A stretch of 64,000 nucleotides of DNA from Gerris lacustris (lineage: Eukaryota > Arthropoda > Insecta > Hemiptera > Gerridae), in assembly GCA_951217055.1 (NCBI GenBank), contig OX578284.1, forward strand, positions 17,039,187 through 17,103,186, given 5' to 3'. Numbering within the stretch: the stretch's first letter is position 1; each line of letters opens with the position of its first letter. Under the pieces are notes generated by a model. It did not search any database. It worked only from the letters and a program-made list of their open reading frames with translations, and was not told the origin of the DNA. Position numbers and translations under genes: made by a program. Below, in pieces: positions 47,377-61,104 of this stretch.

Positions 47377-47960
47377 ATTGCTTCCGAGCTTACTGAAGGT
47401 AACGCTACGAAATCGTTCTTGAAGAACGATAAATTTTTAGATCTCCGATTTTAAAAATTCCGAGACAGAAATCCTTTTCAGACATCAGGGAACATTTTTG
47501 GTTCCGTGTCTATCTGTGGCTCTATTTTTGTGAACATCATATCTTAAAAATTACACATCCGATTTTAATGAAATTTGGATGGTTGATCACGATTGGCCAA
47601 TTGTTGGTCCCATATAAGTTTCAACATTCTGCGCTCATTTGTTTCTCTTCTACATCCACACAAACATACATTTATTTACACATACAGCTTCCTAAGTACT
47701 TATCTGATTTGTATGAAACTTTTATAGTTTATCAAAAGTAACCCGCAGATAACCCCAGAATAAGTTGAGCCGTCTGCGCTGTTTAACTTTTGATAAATTA
47801 ATACTTTCATGTAAAAAATCAAAACAATTTTAACACATTAAAAAAAACGGGGGAAACAATCAAATTAGACAATAATGGTTTGTAAAAGCATAAAATCAAT
47901 AAAGTACGTAATAAGATGCGAGGAAGCTATGTGCCTCACGAATTGGCAGTCTATTTTTTA
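47377..47960 (+). repeat. FAM2 repeat, subfamily with a different middle
   Basis: The 5' hairpin and 3' end match FAM2 (TTGCTTCCGAGCTTAC… and …GGCAGTCTATTTT), but the middle (about 47590-47860) is unrelated to that of copies A and B and matches 56700-57050 instead. It contains TTTTAATGAAATTTGG. Confidence 0.75.
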
Positions 47961-48892
47961 TACTCCTTTTAAACTGATCAAAAACGAAGGGGAATTGAAA
48001 TATATTTTGATGAAATGTATCCACTCTAATGTAGAATTTATTTTAACCTTTCTGTAGATGGTTCATCGATTTTCACAAGTTTTACACGATTTAAGATTTA
48101 AACTCCTAATAAATCTCTAATGAGTCTCTCGTATGTGTAAACAATGAAGTCTAATATACCTACTATCTAACATTACAATTTTTGCGGAGTCAAATATAGT
48201 TGCTGTCCGTGCAATGTTTAGTGCAAATTTCCATGACCGCAGAATCCGCTTTTGAAAAATTACTTTATACTAAACTTTAATTGACCTTATTCTCATATAT
48301 ATCTAGCTAATTTTTAAACAAAAAGCCTAAATATACATACTATGTAGCATTATAACCTTAGCAAAGTGAAATATAGTTGCTCTCCGTGCAATCCAGTCCT
48401 ACCGATTATAATTGTAATGCAAATTTGCGCATGCGCAAACACCGCTTTTAAAAAAAAATTAGTGGTTTTCTGAAATGGTAACACTGTAAATGTAATAAAG
48501 TTTCAGAAAACGTATACATGTGTATCTAATTAATTTTTCAACGATTTAAATTCTAATAAACTTTAATAAAATTGATAATTTTTAATTTACAATACCTACT
48601 TAATTTTACACTTTAATTTATGCAATGGCAACATAGTTGCACGCAAATCATTTTAAACATTTGTTTAAGTGTTTTCTTGTTAATCTCATAACCTCACGCG
48701 AAATTTCGTTTATACTTTATTGTTACTTTTCTCGAACTTTCGAGTAAATTAGCATTAACTTAAAGGTTCTCAGTTGTGTAAAATGACTTTAATTGCTTGT
48801 AAATCTTAAGAAATTTATTTGTTGTTGTTTTTTTTTTTAAATTTCTCATAATACTACCACAATATGTAGTGTAAATAGGGAATACTTATTGT
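47961..48892. other. unclassified AT-rich DNA
   Basis: No gene is visible. Two related stretches (about 48145-48250 and 48330-48430) share ATAGTTGCTSTCCGTGCAAT, an internal diverged duplication. Confidence 0.4.
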
Positions 48893-49114
48893 GGGGGAGT
48901 GAAAATTCGATTTTGAGATTTTAATGGATTTAATTTGATCAAATAATATTAATTTGTCGTTTAATTATTAAATGTTTAATCAATTGTTTTTAAATTTTGA
49001 TCGAATGTAATAAAATACTAGACCAAATACGTTTGTACTGATTCCAAAAATTTAATTAAGTACGAGTTCCATCGGATATTCGTACTAAGCTATGATTATG
49101 TCTCCTCCTTGTTA

Positions 49115-49601
49115 GGTTTCTGTACAAAGTACAAAAAGAAACCTTATATAACGGCTCTGTCTGTCTGTCTGTCTGCCCGTTGGTGTCTGTCCGTTGCTTG
49201 TTTCAATTTATAAACTACTATTGCTAGGAACATGAAATTCGGCACACAGGTGCATCTCGGCATTTGAGACAACTGGACACATTTTTTGATTTTTCACACT
49301 TAATATTTTCAAGATAGCGGCCAATATGGCGGGCCACTAAACAAAAAGTTTTTAGTCACCAGGACATGTTACATATCAATTTAAAGGTCTTGAAATGAAG
49401 ATAAAGAATATGCAAATATTAAAATTTAACACGTAATATTTTCAAGATGGCGGCCAATATGAGGGCGACTAAAAAAGGTCTTAGTGACTATGACATGTTA
49501 TACATCAATTAAAGGTCTTGAAGAGTAGAACAAGAATATTACTATTAAAATTAGTGTAATTATATTACACTTAATAATTTTAACTTTAATTTACAGAAAC
49601 C
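49115..49601. mobile_element. TIR element with GGTTTCTGTA ends
   Basis: Perfect 10-bp inverted ends (49115-49124 and 49592-49601) around 487 bp with a (TCTG)n run, an AACATGAAATTCGGCACAC module and two AAGATGGCGGCCAATAT-type repeats. No transposase or clear target duplication. Confidence 0.55.
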
Positions 49602-49747
49602 GGCGATGATCGCCCCCACGTACTTACGTGTAGCGCGCCTTACTTGTTTCTTAGTTAAATTACCCATGCATGCATTTCAAAGGAATAGGAAATTTTTACC
49701 TTTATTGAACATTAACTCTTACAGGATAAGTTTATTGCAAATCTATA

Positions 49748-50148
49748 CAGTATGTCCCCAGTTCAAAGAGTAACTTAAATAGTAACTTTTTTTCGAAAAA
49801 TGAAATTTACTCTTATTGGCAACCCGATCCGGGGACAGTAGTGAGGTGGGTAATATTTGACATATTTTTTTTTAAACTTATATATGACATAAATTACCTT
49901 AGGATGTTAAATAAACAATTTTATATATGGTAACAATTTTTCGAAAAATCAAAAGTAACCCCACATTACTCCTGGTACTATATTTGAAAATTCCACTTTT
50001 TGGGTGCGGTTTACATACAGTTTGAACTTCTTAATATGATAATACTTTATTTCAAAACAAACAAACGTTATTATAAAGATAACTATTTCCCGATAAATGA
50101 TTTTTTTGTAATTTACACCTATAGGTAACTCGAACTGAGGACATACTG
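49748..50148. mobile_element. mariner-like MITE
   Basis: 401 bp with ends CAGTATGTCCCCAGTTC and the inverse of CAGTATGTCCTCAGTTC (16 of 17 matching), flanked by TA on both sides (49746-49747 and 50149-50150), the Tc1/mariner target. An isolated end (GGACATACTG) follows near 50166. Confidence 0.7.
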
Positions 50149-50331
50149 TAGGTATACATACATATAGGACATACTGTGCCTATATAAAGTTCATATTGAT
50201 TAATATAAAAAACTCCAAAAAAAAAAAAACATTAAAAAATAATTTTTATTATCCATAAATTGAATTTCAAAAGAACATTCAAGATGATTTTAATAACTTT
50301 TGTAGTTAACTTTTAAGCGAGTTTTGTATTT

Positions 50332-50620
50332 ATTGCTTCCGAGCTTACCAAAGGTAACGGAAGCTATGTGATCTTTCTGAAAAACGAAACATTTTTAGAT
50401 CTCCGATTTCAAAAATTCCAAGACAGACATCCGTTTCAGATATCAGAGATAATTTTTGGTTCCGTGTCTATCTGTCGGTCGGTCTGTCGTTCAATTTTTG
50501 CGAACCAACGTATCTTAAAAACTACACGTCCAATTTTAATGAAATTTGGGTGGTAGGTCAGGAGTAGCCCATTTAAGTTTCAACTTTCTACGCTCATTTC
50601 TTTCTCTTCCACATGTATTT
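50332..50620 (+). repeat. FAM2 fragment
   Basis: Hairpin end TTGCTTCCGAGCTTACC followed by the CTGTCGGTCGGTCTGTC run and TTTTAATGAAATTTGGG. It breaks off near the CGCTCATTTCTTTCTCTTCC block. Confidence 0.7.
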
Positions 50621-51039
50621 AATCAATTTAAACTCATTATTATGAACAAATAACTACTTCGTTAAACATTTCAAAAACAATTTATATCTATTTTAATATT
50701 CTCGGACGGTATTTCACATGAGACGAGCATTATGTATTTGCGTTCCAGATTTCAAACAAATGTTATTTGTGATCAAGAATTCATTTTAATTTGTTTGGAT
50801 TCTGTGAGTGTCTGAATTCACGGAGGTATACAAATAATTAATATCAATAATTTTATTTTCTGGATTTCAATTATTATTACATATACGTTCATGAGTGAGT
50901 TTTTCGTCGTTTCTATTGTGACAGTTAAATCATGATATGATGATAATTCTACAAAGTTATTTATTATTATTTAAAGATGACAACTTGATGATTCAAACGA
51001 AAAAACATGAAACCATGAAAGTAATGTCCAAAAGTAAGT
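50621..51039. other. unclassified AT-rich DNA
   Basis: No gene or clear repeat. Confidence 0.35.
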
Positions 51040-51172
51040 CCAAAAATGTTTTTTGATGTCTGAAACGGATTTCTGACAAGACATTTTTGAATGCGAAGAC
51101 AATGAGAAATGTCCATCTTCAGAATTCAGAACGACCTCAATGCTTCTTTTACCTTTGGTAAGTTTAGAAGGA
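51040..51172 (-). repeat. FAM2 fragment (5' part, inverted)
   Basis: Diverged inverse copy of about 20150-20275, with TGATGTCTGAAACGGATTTC and CAATGCTTC..TTACCTTYGGTAA. Confidence 0.65.
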
Positions 51173-51627
51173 AAAATCTAAACTTTTGGTAGAAAATGTC
51201 AGAAGTATAACAATCATTTTATTATAACTAACGGCTTGGAAAACAAAACTATTCTACAGCAGTAATACAATTTTGGTTTATGTTATACATTGATCGTACA
51301 GATTTCAAAACAAAAAACTTTTTCGTTCTCAAAGATAAATAGAAAAAAAAATTAATCTTCAAATGAAATATGTATAGAATACAAACAGAAATAAATCAAA
51401 TTCAAATGAGTAAATAACACAAAATTAATTAAGCGAACAATTTTTAATTTATTTTACATTGAACCTTTCTTTCTAACAAGCATAATCTCAACTTTATTCA
51501 TTAAAATCTAACAACATTTAATTCATTTTTAATTAATTACTGAGTTTGTTTATTTTTTGTTTAATTCTGAAACACAGTATCCTTTGAAAATGGTTATATC
51601 AGATTTCCATTTAACATTTTTACCTTT

Positions 51628-51635
<8 letters not shown>

Positions 51636-51722
<87 letters not shown>
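51636..51722. repeat. (TA)n microsatellite
   Basis: Pure TA repeat. Confidence 0.95.
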
Positions 51723-51726
<4 letters not shown>

Positions 51727-52368
51727 TTATAGGTAATTCTAAACAATTTTTTTTTCACGTCGTTTCATATTATAAAAGTGGTATAGAGGATGAAAAAAAG
51801 AAGATGTTAGATTTTTTATCATAAAAAAAAATTCAGTAATTTTCCGGTTCGTTAAACAGAAAATAAATAATTAATGCCTGGTATCAGTTTTCCTACGGCA
51901 ATAACCCTCTACTCCAGAGTATAAGCTACTTATTTAATATCTACGAGTAGAGCTTGTTCAGGCAAAGGCCGTGTACTAAGAAAGGATTAGTATATTAATA
52001 AAATAATAACAAGGCACGTTAGATGCAGTATAGTTTCCAAGTTTGAGCTTTCAGAACCCACAATATGCGAAGTATGATAAATTCCTAAAAAAAAAAGAAC
52101 TTTTTAAATTTAATTTTGTTAGCGTTTTTGAAAGAAGTAATCTTTAATGACCCATGGCGCAAAGATGAATTGGTACAAAACTAAATCAAATATATATTCG
52201 TACTCAGGGCGTCCCTCTTTTATTTATTATTTGTTTTTAAGGATGATTATTTAGGATTTCCCTTATAAATAAAATAAATGTTTTTAAAACGAGGTAGGTT
52301 TTTATAGGAAGGAAATTTATAAGTACCTTCGTACTTTCTCATATATGGTACATATATATAAAGAGTGA

Positions 52369-53601
52369 AAATGAAAATAGCTCCATTGACACTTCTTGCG
52401 AAGCAAAAGCCTCCCCTTAAGGGGGTAAAAATTTTGTGGCAAGAAAATTATAAACAGTAAATTATAAATAACAAAAACAAAAAAGCATTTCATCAATTCC
52501 TCTTCTAATTATACATATTTTGGATAACTTTGTTCCAGCAATTCCTATCCTGTGCTGTTCTTTGCCACAAAATGCCTAGTTTCTCCACTATTTCATCCCT
52601 CCATCTCCTCCTAGGTCTTCCTCTCCTTCTTGAATAGTTCAAAGGTGTCCAGTCTGTTGAGATTTTAGCCCATCTATCTGTAGGTAGCCTGGCCACATGT
52701 CCGGCCCAGTTCCATTTAAGTTGGTGTGCTTGAGTCTGCAGGTTTTTCGTTCGGTGTTTTTTCATAATATCCTGGTTTTTTATTTTTTGTATTTTTTTAA
52801 TGCTATATATGCTCCTGAGCATGCTCATTTGAGAGGTGTTAAGCTTTTTGCTTTGTTGAGCTGTGAGCTTCCAAGTTTGGCATCCGTATAGCAATGAAGG
52901 GAACACACAGCTTTCTAGCACTTTAATTTTGATATCAATTGACAGATTCCCTTTAAAAACTTTTTTAAGTGACCAATATTTTTTCCATCCTATTTTTATC
53001 CTCCTGTTTATTTCTCCTTGACTACAGTTATCAGTAAGGGATATACGTTGTCCTAAATATATGTATTCATCTTCATAAGCAATTATTGTATCTCCACACA
53101 TAATTATGGGTTTCGATGAGTGTGTGAGTACTTTAGTTTTTTCCCAATTAATGCTCAGTCCGACCCTCTGACACTGAGTACTTAAGTCGTTGACCATTTC
53201 TTCTAGTTGGTGAGGATTTTCTGCAAAAACTACTATGTCGTCTGCGAACCTTAGATTGTTGAGGAAAGTCCCTTGTATGTTCAAACCTTTTTTTCCCCAA
53301 TCTAGATGTTTGAACACTGACTCTAATACACAATTAAATAAAATTGGGGAGAGAGGGCAGCCTTGCCTCATTCCTCTATTTACTTTGAATTTCTGTCCAT
53401 TTTTCTCTAATGCAATATATGCTTTAGAGTTTGCATATATTTGTTGAATGACTCTTACATATGTGCTACTGATTCCCATCTCTTTAAGTGGCAGCCAGAT
53501 GTCGATATGCTCAACGGAGTCGAATGCTTTGTAGAAATCTATGAAGCAAATATATAGCTTTATACTATATTCTCTACTTTTTTCTATAAGTTGTCCCAAA
53601 G
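52369..53601 (-). mobile_element. 5'-truncated RTE retrotransposon insertion
   Basis: Bounded by a perfect 14-bp target duplication TATATAAAGAGTGA (52355-52368 and 53602-53615). The 3' end lies at the low coordinate and includes a short 3' UTR with the hairpin-like CCCCTTAAGGGG (about 52413-52424). Truncation of the 5' end is the common fate of LINE copies. Confidence 0.85.
52505..53599 (-). pseudogene. RTE reverse transcriptase, 5'-truncated
   Basis: The last ~364 residues of an RTE-clade ORF with an open frame. Motif A is FIDFYKAFD (catalytic Asp21 of the fragment), motif B GMRQGCPLSP (~76-85), motif C FADD (118-121). YIYLGQ and the C-terminal KWNWAGHVAR and GRPRRRWRD segments follow. The endonuclease and the N-terminal RT motifs are missing. 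The first codon is TTG at the truncation point, so no authentic start exists and it should not be expressed on its own. No stop or frameshift lies inside, which agrees with the perfect target duplication in suggesting a young copy. Confidence 0.9.
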
Positions 53602-54025
53602 TATATAAAGAGTGATGGCGCCATAATTAGATTTTGATGGATTTAAACTGGGGGACCTCAAACCTGAGTCATGTCATGTGAAAAATGTAAGTCTGTCGTC
53701 TAGTTTCTGAGATATTAATGAGAATAGAATTTATATTTAAAAATCGAAAACAAAAGGTAAACAACCACTTGTTGAACTTTTTTTAAATATGTTTAAAAAA
53801 ATAATTGTGGAATTTAAATACAGTATCTATATAAGAAAGTTTGTCTGCGTTGTCTTGGACAGATTTAAATCACATCATCATAATAAGTATTTAATCACTC
53901 CTTTAGCAGACCTAATCCTTTGATTTGTCTTCAGGACTTTTATATATGTTTTTAAGTTACTATCAATAAAAAGTAAACAAATGAACAAGACTGCTTAAGT
54001 CTAATTTGGAACCAAGGTGGACCAA

Positions 54026-54330
54026 GCTTCTAATTTACGAAACCCTCATAAGTCCAGTTGTCGCTCACGCGGAGTAAAAACGTGGAGCCTCACTAATAAT
54101 GAGGAAAACCTACAAAGAATACCTGTATTTGAAAGGAAATTGATGATATCTTAGAAGGGGAAGATATAGTGAGGTTTATAAGAGCACAAAGATTAAAATG
54201 GCTAGGACATGTTGAAAGAAAGGAAGAAGGTAGAATGTCAAAGAATCTGCTGAACTGAAAAATATATGGACGGCCTAGGAAGAATAGGAAGAAATGGCTT
54301 CAGGATGTGGAGGAAGACTAAAAGTGCTTT
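54026..54330 (+). pseudogene. RTE-type ORF remnant
   Basis: Broken C-terminal fragment. LIYETLISPVVAHAE is followed by a stop, a frameshifted segment around TWSLTNNEENLQR, then [20 protein letters not shown], a stop and YGRPRKNRKKWLQDV. This is the GH-R…GRPR..W arrangement of RTE C termini. Several stops and shifts make it old. Confidence 0.7.
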
Positions 54331-54412
54331 GAGTGAGGAGTTGGAGAAACAGAGCTGGCAGGAGAGAAAAAATGGAGAATTTTTGTCAATCTCGGGCTGT
54401 AGTACTGCAGCA

Positions 54413-54462
54413 AATGTTTGATATAATTTGGTACACTTATACCAAATTACATCAAACATTTT
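54413..54462. repeat. hairpin
   Basis: AAATGTTTGATATAATTTGG and its near-complement around an 8-nt loop, immediately left of FAM7. Confidence 0.6.
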
Positions 54463-54467
54463 TGGGT

Positions 54468-54707
54468 ACTTCTTTAGATTGTTACTCCCCTTTTTTAATT
54501 TTTTTTTTAGAATATAAATAGATAAAATAATTATTTATATATAAATAACTATTAAGGCAAAAGGATGTTTAGTTCAATGTACTTGGGGACAAAGGAATAT
54601 CACACTTTTATAAGAAGGTGTACGGAATGTTCTTCTTTAGATTGTTACTTCCTTCCGTTTTTTTCTTCTTTCTTTTCATTATGAGGGGAGTAACAATCTA
54701 AAGAAGT
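54468..54707. mobile_element. FAM7 TIR element, intact copy
   Basis: 240 bp with 21-bp perfect inverted ends (ACTTCTTTAGATTGTTACTC plus C, 54468-54488, and 54687-54707). It has another internal TIR copy (about 54640). It contains the empty TTAA site (54553-54556 region) that is occupied by a MITE in the 17.6-18.2 kb copy. Confidence 0.75.
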
Positions 54708-54974
54708 GTTACTTTTTGATTAATTCATTTTTCTCGCATTTTTTTTTTCTTATGTTGATTGGACTAATACTGGTCAAATGTGGCATTCTTCTGTTGTTAG
54801 GAGTGTTTTTTGAATACTTTTAAGTTGACAAGTACTTAAGATTCATTGGTCGGAACTGCTTTTAGACCTGAGCATCTACTTTTATCTTTAATTTTCTTGA
54901 AATGCCTAAATCCTATTTGATCCTATTGTCTGCCGGAACAACCCAATACCCGGTCATACCAAAAAAATGAATAA
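54708..54974. other. unclassified DNA
   Basis: No gene is visible. Confidence 0.3.
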
Positions 54975-55116
54975 ACGTATGTATTTAAGTATGTATATAT
55001 GTAAGTATTTATGTAAGTAAATATTTATGTATGTAAGTATATACATATGTAGTAAGAATGTATGTATGAATTTATGTATGTAAGTAAGCATGTATGTAAA
55101 TATGTATGTATGTATG
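54975..55116. repeat. (TATG)n-like imperfect microsatellite
   Basis: Degenerate ATGTATGTAAGTA repeats. The minus-strand open frame over it is an artefact. Confidence 0.85.
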
Positions 55117-56105
<989 letters not shown>

Positions 56106-56635
56106 ATACTTTATTTGGAATTGACTTAAGACCCGTGGTTATTTTATATGTTAATAATTTTATGTTAAATTTAATATTTATAAATTTAAATTCTTCTTTT
56201 CTTCCAAAGTGAATGCAATTATTTTTACCCTAGGAGGTTATAAAGAAATTGTTGCTCTTTAGGAGAGATTTCTAATCCAGGGGTATCGGTATGGTTTTAG
56301 GGTTACTAATTTACTTGGTTACTCATTTATACCAATAAAATATTAAGACAAAATAAATAAACACAAAATAATTGACACATTACGTAATAAATTAAATTGT
56401 AATTTTTAAAACAACTGCTGGTGCAACTTGATAATATAATACACAAGATTAAGTATCTGGCGTTAACAGGAGGGGGGGGGGGGGGGTAAACAGTTAAACT
56501 TGTGTTGACCGTAAACTTCCTCTTGTTTAAAGGCCAGATCAGATGTCCAATATTGTTACAAGCTTTGAATTATTCAATTTTAATTTACGTATGTGTATAA
56601 TAAGCTAGAAACGACGCTATTTTATTAGCTTTAAT
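56106..56635. other. unclassified DNA with poly-G
   Basis: No gene is visible. There is a poly-G tract at about 56472-56486. Confidence 0.35.
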
Positions 56636-57060
56636 TCAATAGACTGCCAATTGGTGTGGCACATAGCTTCCTCGCATGCTATCACATACTTTTTGATTTT
56701 ATGCTTTACAAGCCATTATTGTCTTATTTGTTTAACTGTTTCCCCTGTTTTTTTAATCAGTCAAAATTGTTTTGATTTTTTACTTGAATTAAAGTATTAA
56801 TTTAGCAAAAGTTAAAGAGCGCAGGCTGATCAAAGTAATCTGGGGCTATCTGCGGGCAACTTTCAATAAACTATAAAAGTTTCATACAAATCAGATGAGT
56901 ACTTTTGAAGCTATAGGTGTAAATTAATGTATGTTTGTGCGCATGTGGAAGAGAAAGAAATGAGCGTAGAAAGTTAAAACTTAAATGGGCTACTCCTGAC
57001 CTACTACCCAAATGTCATTAAAATTGGACGTGTAGTTTTTAAGATACTCTTGATTAAATA
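56636..57060 (-). repeat. FAM2 repeat, second-subfamily copy
   Basis: Minus-strand copy sharing its middle with 47590-47860 (CAAAATTGTTTTGATTTTTT, then GAAACTTTTATAG-type block). It begins with ATAGACTGCCAATTGGTGTG. Confidence 0.75.
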
Positions 57061-57366
57061 GATTACAAATAAATATAACTTTTTCAGTGGTAATTCATTG
57101 TTTCGTATTTATACATTATTTCACAGCTTTTGTATTTCATGAAATTGTATGAAACTCTCCTTCACTGGAACGACTAAATAATCATTTAATACATACGATT
57201 ATACTTTACAAGAAGATTTTTATTGAATTTGCCTCAATGTGATAAATTATTGCTGACTGGTAGGTTTTTACTATATTAGTTCTTAGGTTAAACTTTCGAT
57301 GTCGATCATTGTTTGGTTCGTTCTCCTCCATAAGTCTTTATTTGAGATAATTAATACACAGAGAAA

Positions 57367-58070
57367 ATTACTCTCCTCTTCAGATTTCTTCTGTGGGACA
57401 CTCTGCATACTGTTGTTTGTGTGGAGACTTCTGAAAACAATTGCTCTCCTCTCCAGATTTCTTTTGTGGGACACTCTGCATACTGTTGTTTGTGTGGAGA
57501 CTTCTGAAAACAATTACTCTCCTCTTCAGATTTCTTTTGTGGGACACTCTGCATACTGTTGTTTGTGTGGAGACTTCTGAAAACAATTACTCTCCTCTTC
57601 AGATTTCTTCTGTGGGACACTCTGCATACTGTTGTTTGTGTGGAGACTTCTGAAAACAATTACTCTCCTCTCCAGATTTCTTTTGTGGGACACTCTGCAT
57701 ACTGTTGTTTGTGTGGAGACTTCTGAAAACAATTACTCTCCTCTTCAGATTTCTTCTGTGGGACACTCTGCATACTGTTGTTTGTGTGGAGACTTCTGAA
57801 AACAATTACTCTCCTCTTCAGATTTCTTTTGTGGGACACTCTGCATACTGTTGTTTGTGTGGAGACTTCTGAAAACAATTACTCTCCTCTTCAGATTTCT
57901 TCTGTGGGACACTCTGCATACTGTTGTTTGTGTGGAGACTTCTGAAAACAATTACTCTCCTCTTCAGATTTCTTTTGTGGGACACTCTGCATACTGTTGT
58001 TTGTGTGGAGACTTCTGAAAACAATTACTCTCCTCTTCAGATTTCTTCTGTGGAGCACTATGTATACTAT
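57367..58070 (+). repeat. 73-bp minisatellite with dimeric order
   Basis: Nearly ten units of 73 bp (…CTCTCCTCTTCAGATTTCTT…, GGGACACTCTGCATACTGTT). Two unit types differ at TTCTTCTGTGG versus TTCTTTTGTGG and follow C T T C T C T C T C, so most of the array has a 146-bp period. Because 73 is not a multiple of three, overlapping open frames arise in several frames on both strands. None is a gene. Confidence 0.95.
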
Positions 58071-59985
58071 TATGATCATTTTAAAACTTCTGAACACAAC
58101 TAGAAGACCTTAATTTAATCATGTCTAGCTATTTTTATACCAATATGTATATCTATGGTATTTTCATTCACTGTACTAAACATAGACAACAATAAAGCAA
58201 AAACGCTGCTGTTTTTTTCAATAAATTAATTCCTATAAGTTCTTCATTGTTATTTATTTCTTCATAGCAGAATAAATTAAATTTCTCATTATCTTGATTA
58301 GATAATTCTTCCGAACTACCCCATTATCTTAAATTTTCACATTTATATTATTAATTCTTCATTGATGAACTTGAAAAAGTTAGCACCTTTGTTATCTTTT
58401 GAAATAATAATTTTTAATAATAATCTTTTGTGATCCCTATTTCCCAAAATTCTATTATGAAATTTTGTCTGGTACATACCACAACTGAGTGTAGGTGAAA
58501 ATGACACAATGTAATAATAAATTATGTTATATAGAGGATTCCCTAATAGGGATTATCTTGAAAAGGAATTAAATCTAAAGGGATTATTCTTTATAAAATC
58601 TTAATTTCCTCACTGCTCGACCCCTAATTCTACTCACATAATGCTGAATGGAAACAGAGATCTCTACGGACCTCATTAAATATTAAGCTCATTGGGGGGA
58701 TTATCTGCTTCAATAATTTGAATTCGTTTTAAAATATATTTGCAATTCTTCAATCCCATTTTGCTTTGAGATTTATTTTATTTATTGAGGTTATGGTTGT
58801 TTATTTAATTTTACTCTATTACCATTTAAAAGCGTCAATAAAATCGTTTAATTTTATATTGTGTAATTCAAAGGATTAAGTACATAAATGAAAGTACCCA
58901 AAATATGTAAAATATTAAAAATGTTTGCAAATATTTTATAGTTTTTAACTTTTTGTACTGCTGTCAGAAATGTTTTATCGATAAAAACAGTTTTCATGGT
59001 AACAATTAAATACATAACATACGACAAACGGCAACATAACAATAATTGAAGTTGGATATGACAAAGTTACAAAGATATATTTTAGAAACAATTACATCAT
59101 AACTTTATGGTAACTTACACACCTTTGTCATTGAAAGTTATCCACATTCTTGTCATAACAGGTTTAATTCTTTAAAAATATTTTTCCCAAAAAGAAAATT
59201 GTCTACATAATGTGAGTTAATCAAACTGATATGAGTGATAAGATAATTACATGTTAACTTATATATACACTACATGTTATCTATGTTATAATATAACATA
59301 CAATGTAATTATATGTTATCTAAGTTATGTAATGCAATTATGCAATTATTAGTTATCTAATTACTAAAATGTAAGTCCTTATTTACTTTTATTTATAATG
59401 TTACAATTACTGATCTGAGATTGTTATGTTTATCTATTGGAAGTATTAATTTAATTGTATGTTATATTTAGGATTCCATAAATCATAACTTACTCTACTG
59501 TGAACTAAAGATTATTCTTATAATGTTTTAACAAGAGCACTAAAAAGAACTCTTATTTGCTCTGAAAATCATTTTCTTTGTATGATTACACAAATGCATA
59601 TGCAAACTTAGTCCATAAATATAATACCACAAAGAAAAGATAACATTATACTAGATTTAGTTATTACGTCCTTGAATTATTATCATTCACAACAGAGTTA
59701 TATCTTAATGTCAACTGCGAAGTTATTTTCAGTTGTTGTTATAGCTTTTCTTAGTCAATTCCGCTCTTTCAATTGTTTTATTACTTGAAAATTATCTTTG
59801 AACGTTTATAAACTATAATTATAAATTAAATTATACAGTTCTAGGTAAGTTTTTATATCGTAAATTTGTTTTATAAATATTATCGCTTCTGTGCTTTAAG
59901 TAAGTAAAATATTAATAATAATGGTGGATTCAACATAAATTAGTTTGTAGTTATGGAAGCGTCGGAGGTCATCATAATTAATAAT
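58071..59985. other. unclassified AT-rich DNA
   Basis: No gene is visible. A run of GTTATCTAWGTTATAAT-like phrases at about 59230-59350 is low-complexity sequence. Confidence 0.35.
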
Positions 59986-59989
59986 ATAA

Positions 59990-60068
59990 ATTGTCTCTCC
60001 ACGTAAACTGGCTAATTTGTTTATTTTAATTTACAAAGCAGCTTTCAGCCTTCATAAGGCCATAAGTA
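59990..60068 (-). repeat. FAM6 left arm
   Basis: Minus-strand copy of the repeat also at 60160-60208/62567-62602. It keeps the uninterrupted form AAAATAAACAAATTAGCC, that is, the empty version of the site occupied by the 2.35 kb element. Confidence 0.75.
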
Positions 60069-60149
60069 GTTACATTATATAAATGAAAAGTATATGATTG
60101 AGTCCAGTCTACTTCATGTCGGAGATCAAGGTAAGTCTGAGTCTTTCAC

Positions 60150-60208
60150 ATTCTGGCACTGATGATGGCCTTATGAAGGCTGAAAGCTGCTTTGTAATTT
60201 AAAATATA
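60150..60208 (+). repeat. FAM6 right arm, first part
   Basis: Contains CTGATGA (60159-60165), a GCCTT-ATG-AAGGC hairpin and GAAA (60182-60185), then GCTGCTTTG. It continues at 62567-62602 after the insertion. Confidence 0.75.
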
Positions 60209-60253
60209 CATGGGCGTAGCCAGGGTTGCCTTTAGGGGGGGGCTAATTTTTTT

Positions 60254-60440
<187 letters not shown>

Positions 60441-60727
60441 TGTGTGTGTGTGTAGTTTGGTGTATGCAAAACCAAAAAAGTGTTTTCCTTAAAAATGCCA
60501 AGAGTCTGACAGTACCATTATTAATATTTTCAGAAGGATTTATTTTAATAAAAAAAAACTCAATAGAACTATTAATTATAGGGGAAAAAATTGTTTATTT
60601 GAAATAGATTTTTTTAAGGAAAACTTGCTGTTTAAATCCACTCTTAATGTAAAATAGTTCACCTTAAGATTGGACAGAGAGTATTTGAAGCGATGTTAGC
60701 GCTTCCTAGAGATATTGTCTGAATTAA

Positions 60728-60946
60728 GTGGCGTAACTATGGGCCCGCGCGGGCCCGCATTGCGGAGGGGGCCCCCAAATCTAGAAATATCTGGAATTAC
60801 TATCCTTGTACCAACGTCGAGGGGGCCCCCAATCCTGAATGTAAGAGGTTGTTATTTTTTTTTTTTTTCCTCATCGATTTTCTTTGGCGAGGGGCCCCCA
60901 AAAATTTCTTGCGGGGGGCCCCCAATGGTCTAGCTACGCCACTGTC
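60728..60946. mobile_element. small GGCGTAGCTA-type MITE
   Basis: Ends AGTGGCGTAACTA and TAGCTACGCCACT with flanks TCTGAATT and TCTGAACT (7 of 8 alike). It is GC-rich, with GGGCCCGCGCGGGCCCGC and repeated GGGGCCCCC. It is nested in the larger element, whose termini share the core GGCGTAGC. Confidence 0.65.
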
Positions 60947-61104
60947 TGAACTACTACATCTCTAATTTTAAATTTTAAATAAATAGTAATTAATTGTTTT
61001 TTAAGAATCAAATATGCAGAACCATACTGAGTTTTATTGCAAAACCATAACCAAATAAAATTAGTAGGGTATCTAACAGTCCAGTCAATAAATACAAATA
61101 ATTT

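Larger units (their letters stand above)
52331..53760 (-). repeat. FAM4-related element, interrupted by an RTE insertion
   Basis: The end ACTTTCTCATATA at 52333-52345 matches the FAM4 terminus. After the insertion the sequence resumes with GATGGCGCCATAATTAGATT, like the FAM4 interior near 8670-8690. The far end is not defined. Confidence 0.5.

Noticed and set aside
57283..58097. A dozen overlapping 60-100 codon frames on both strands
   Set aside because: They come from a 73-bp tandem repeat read in successive frames.
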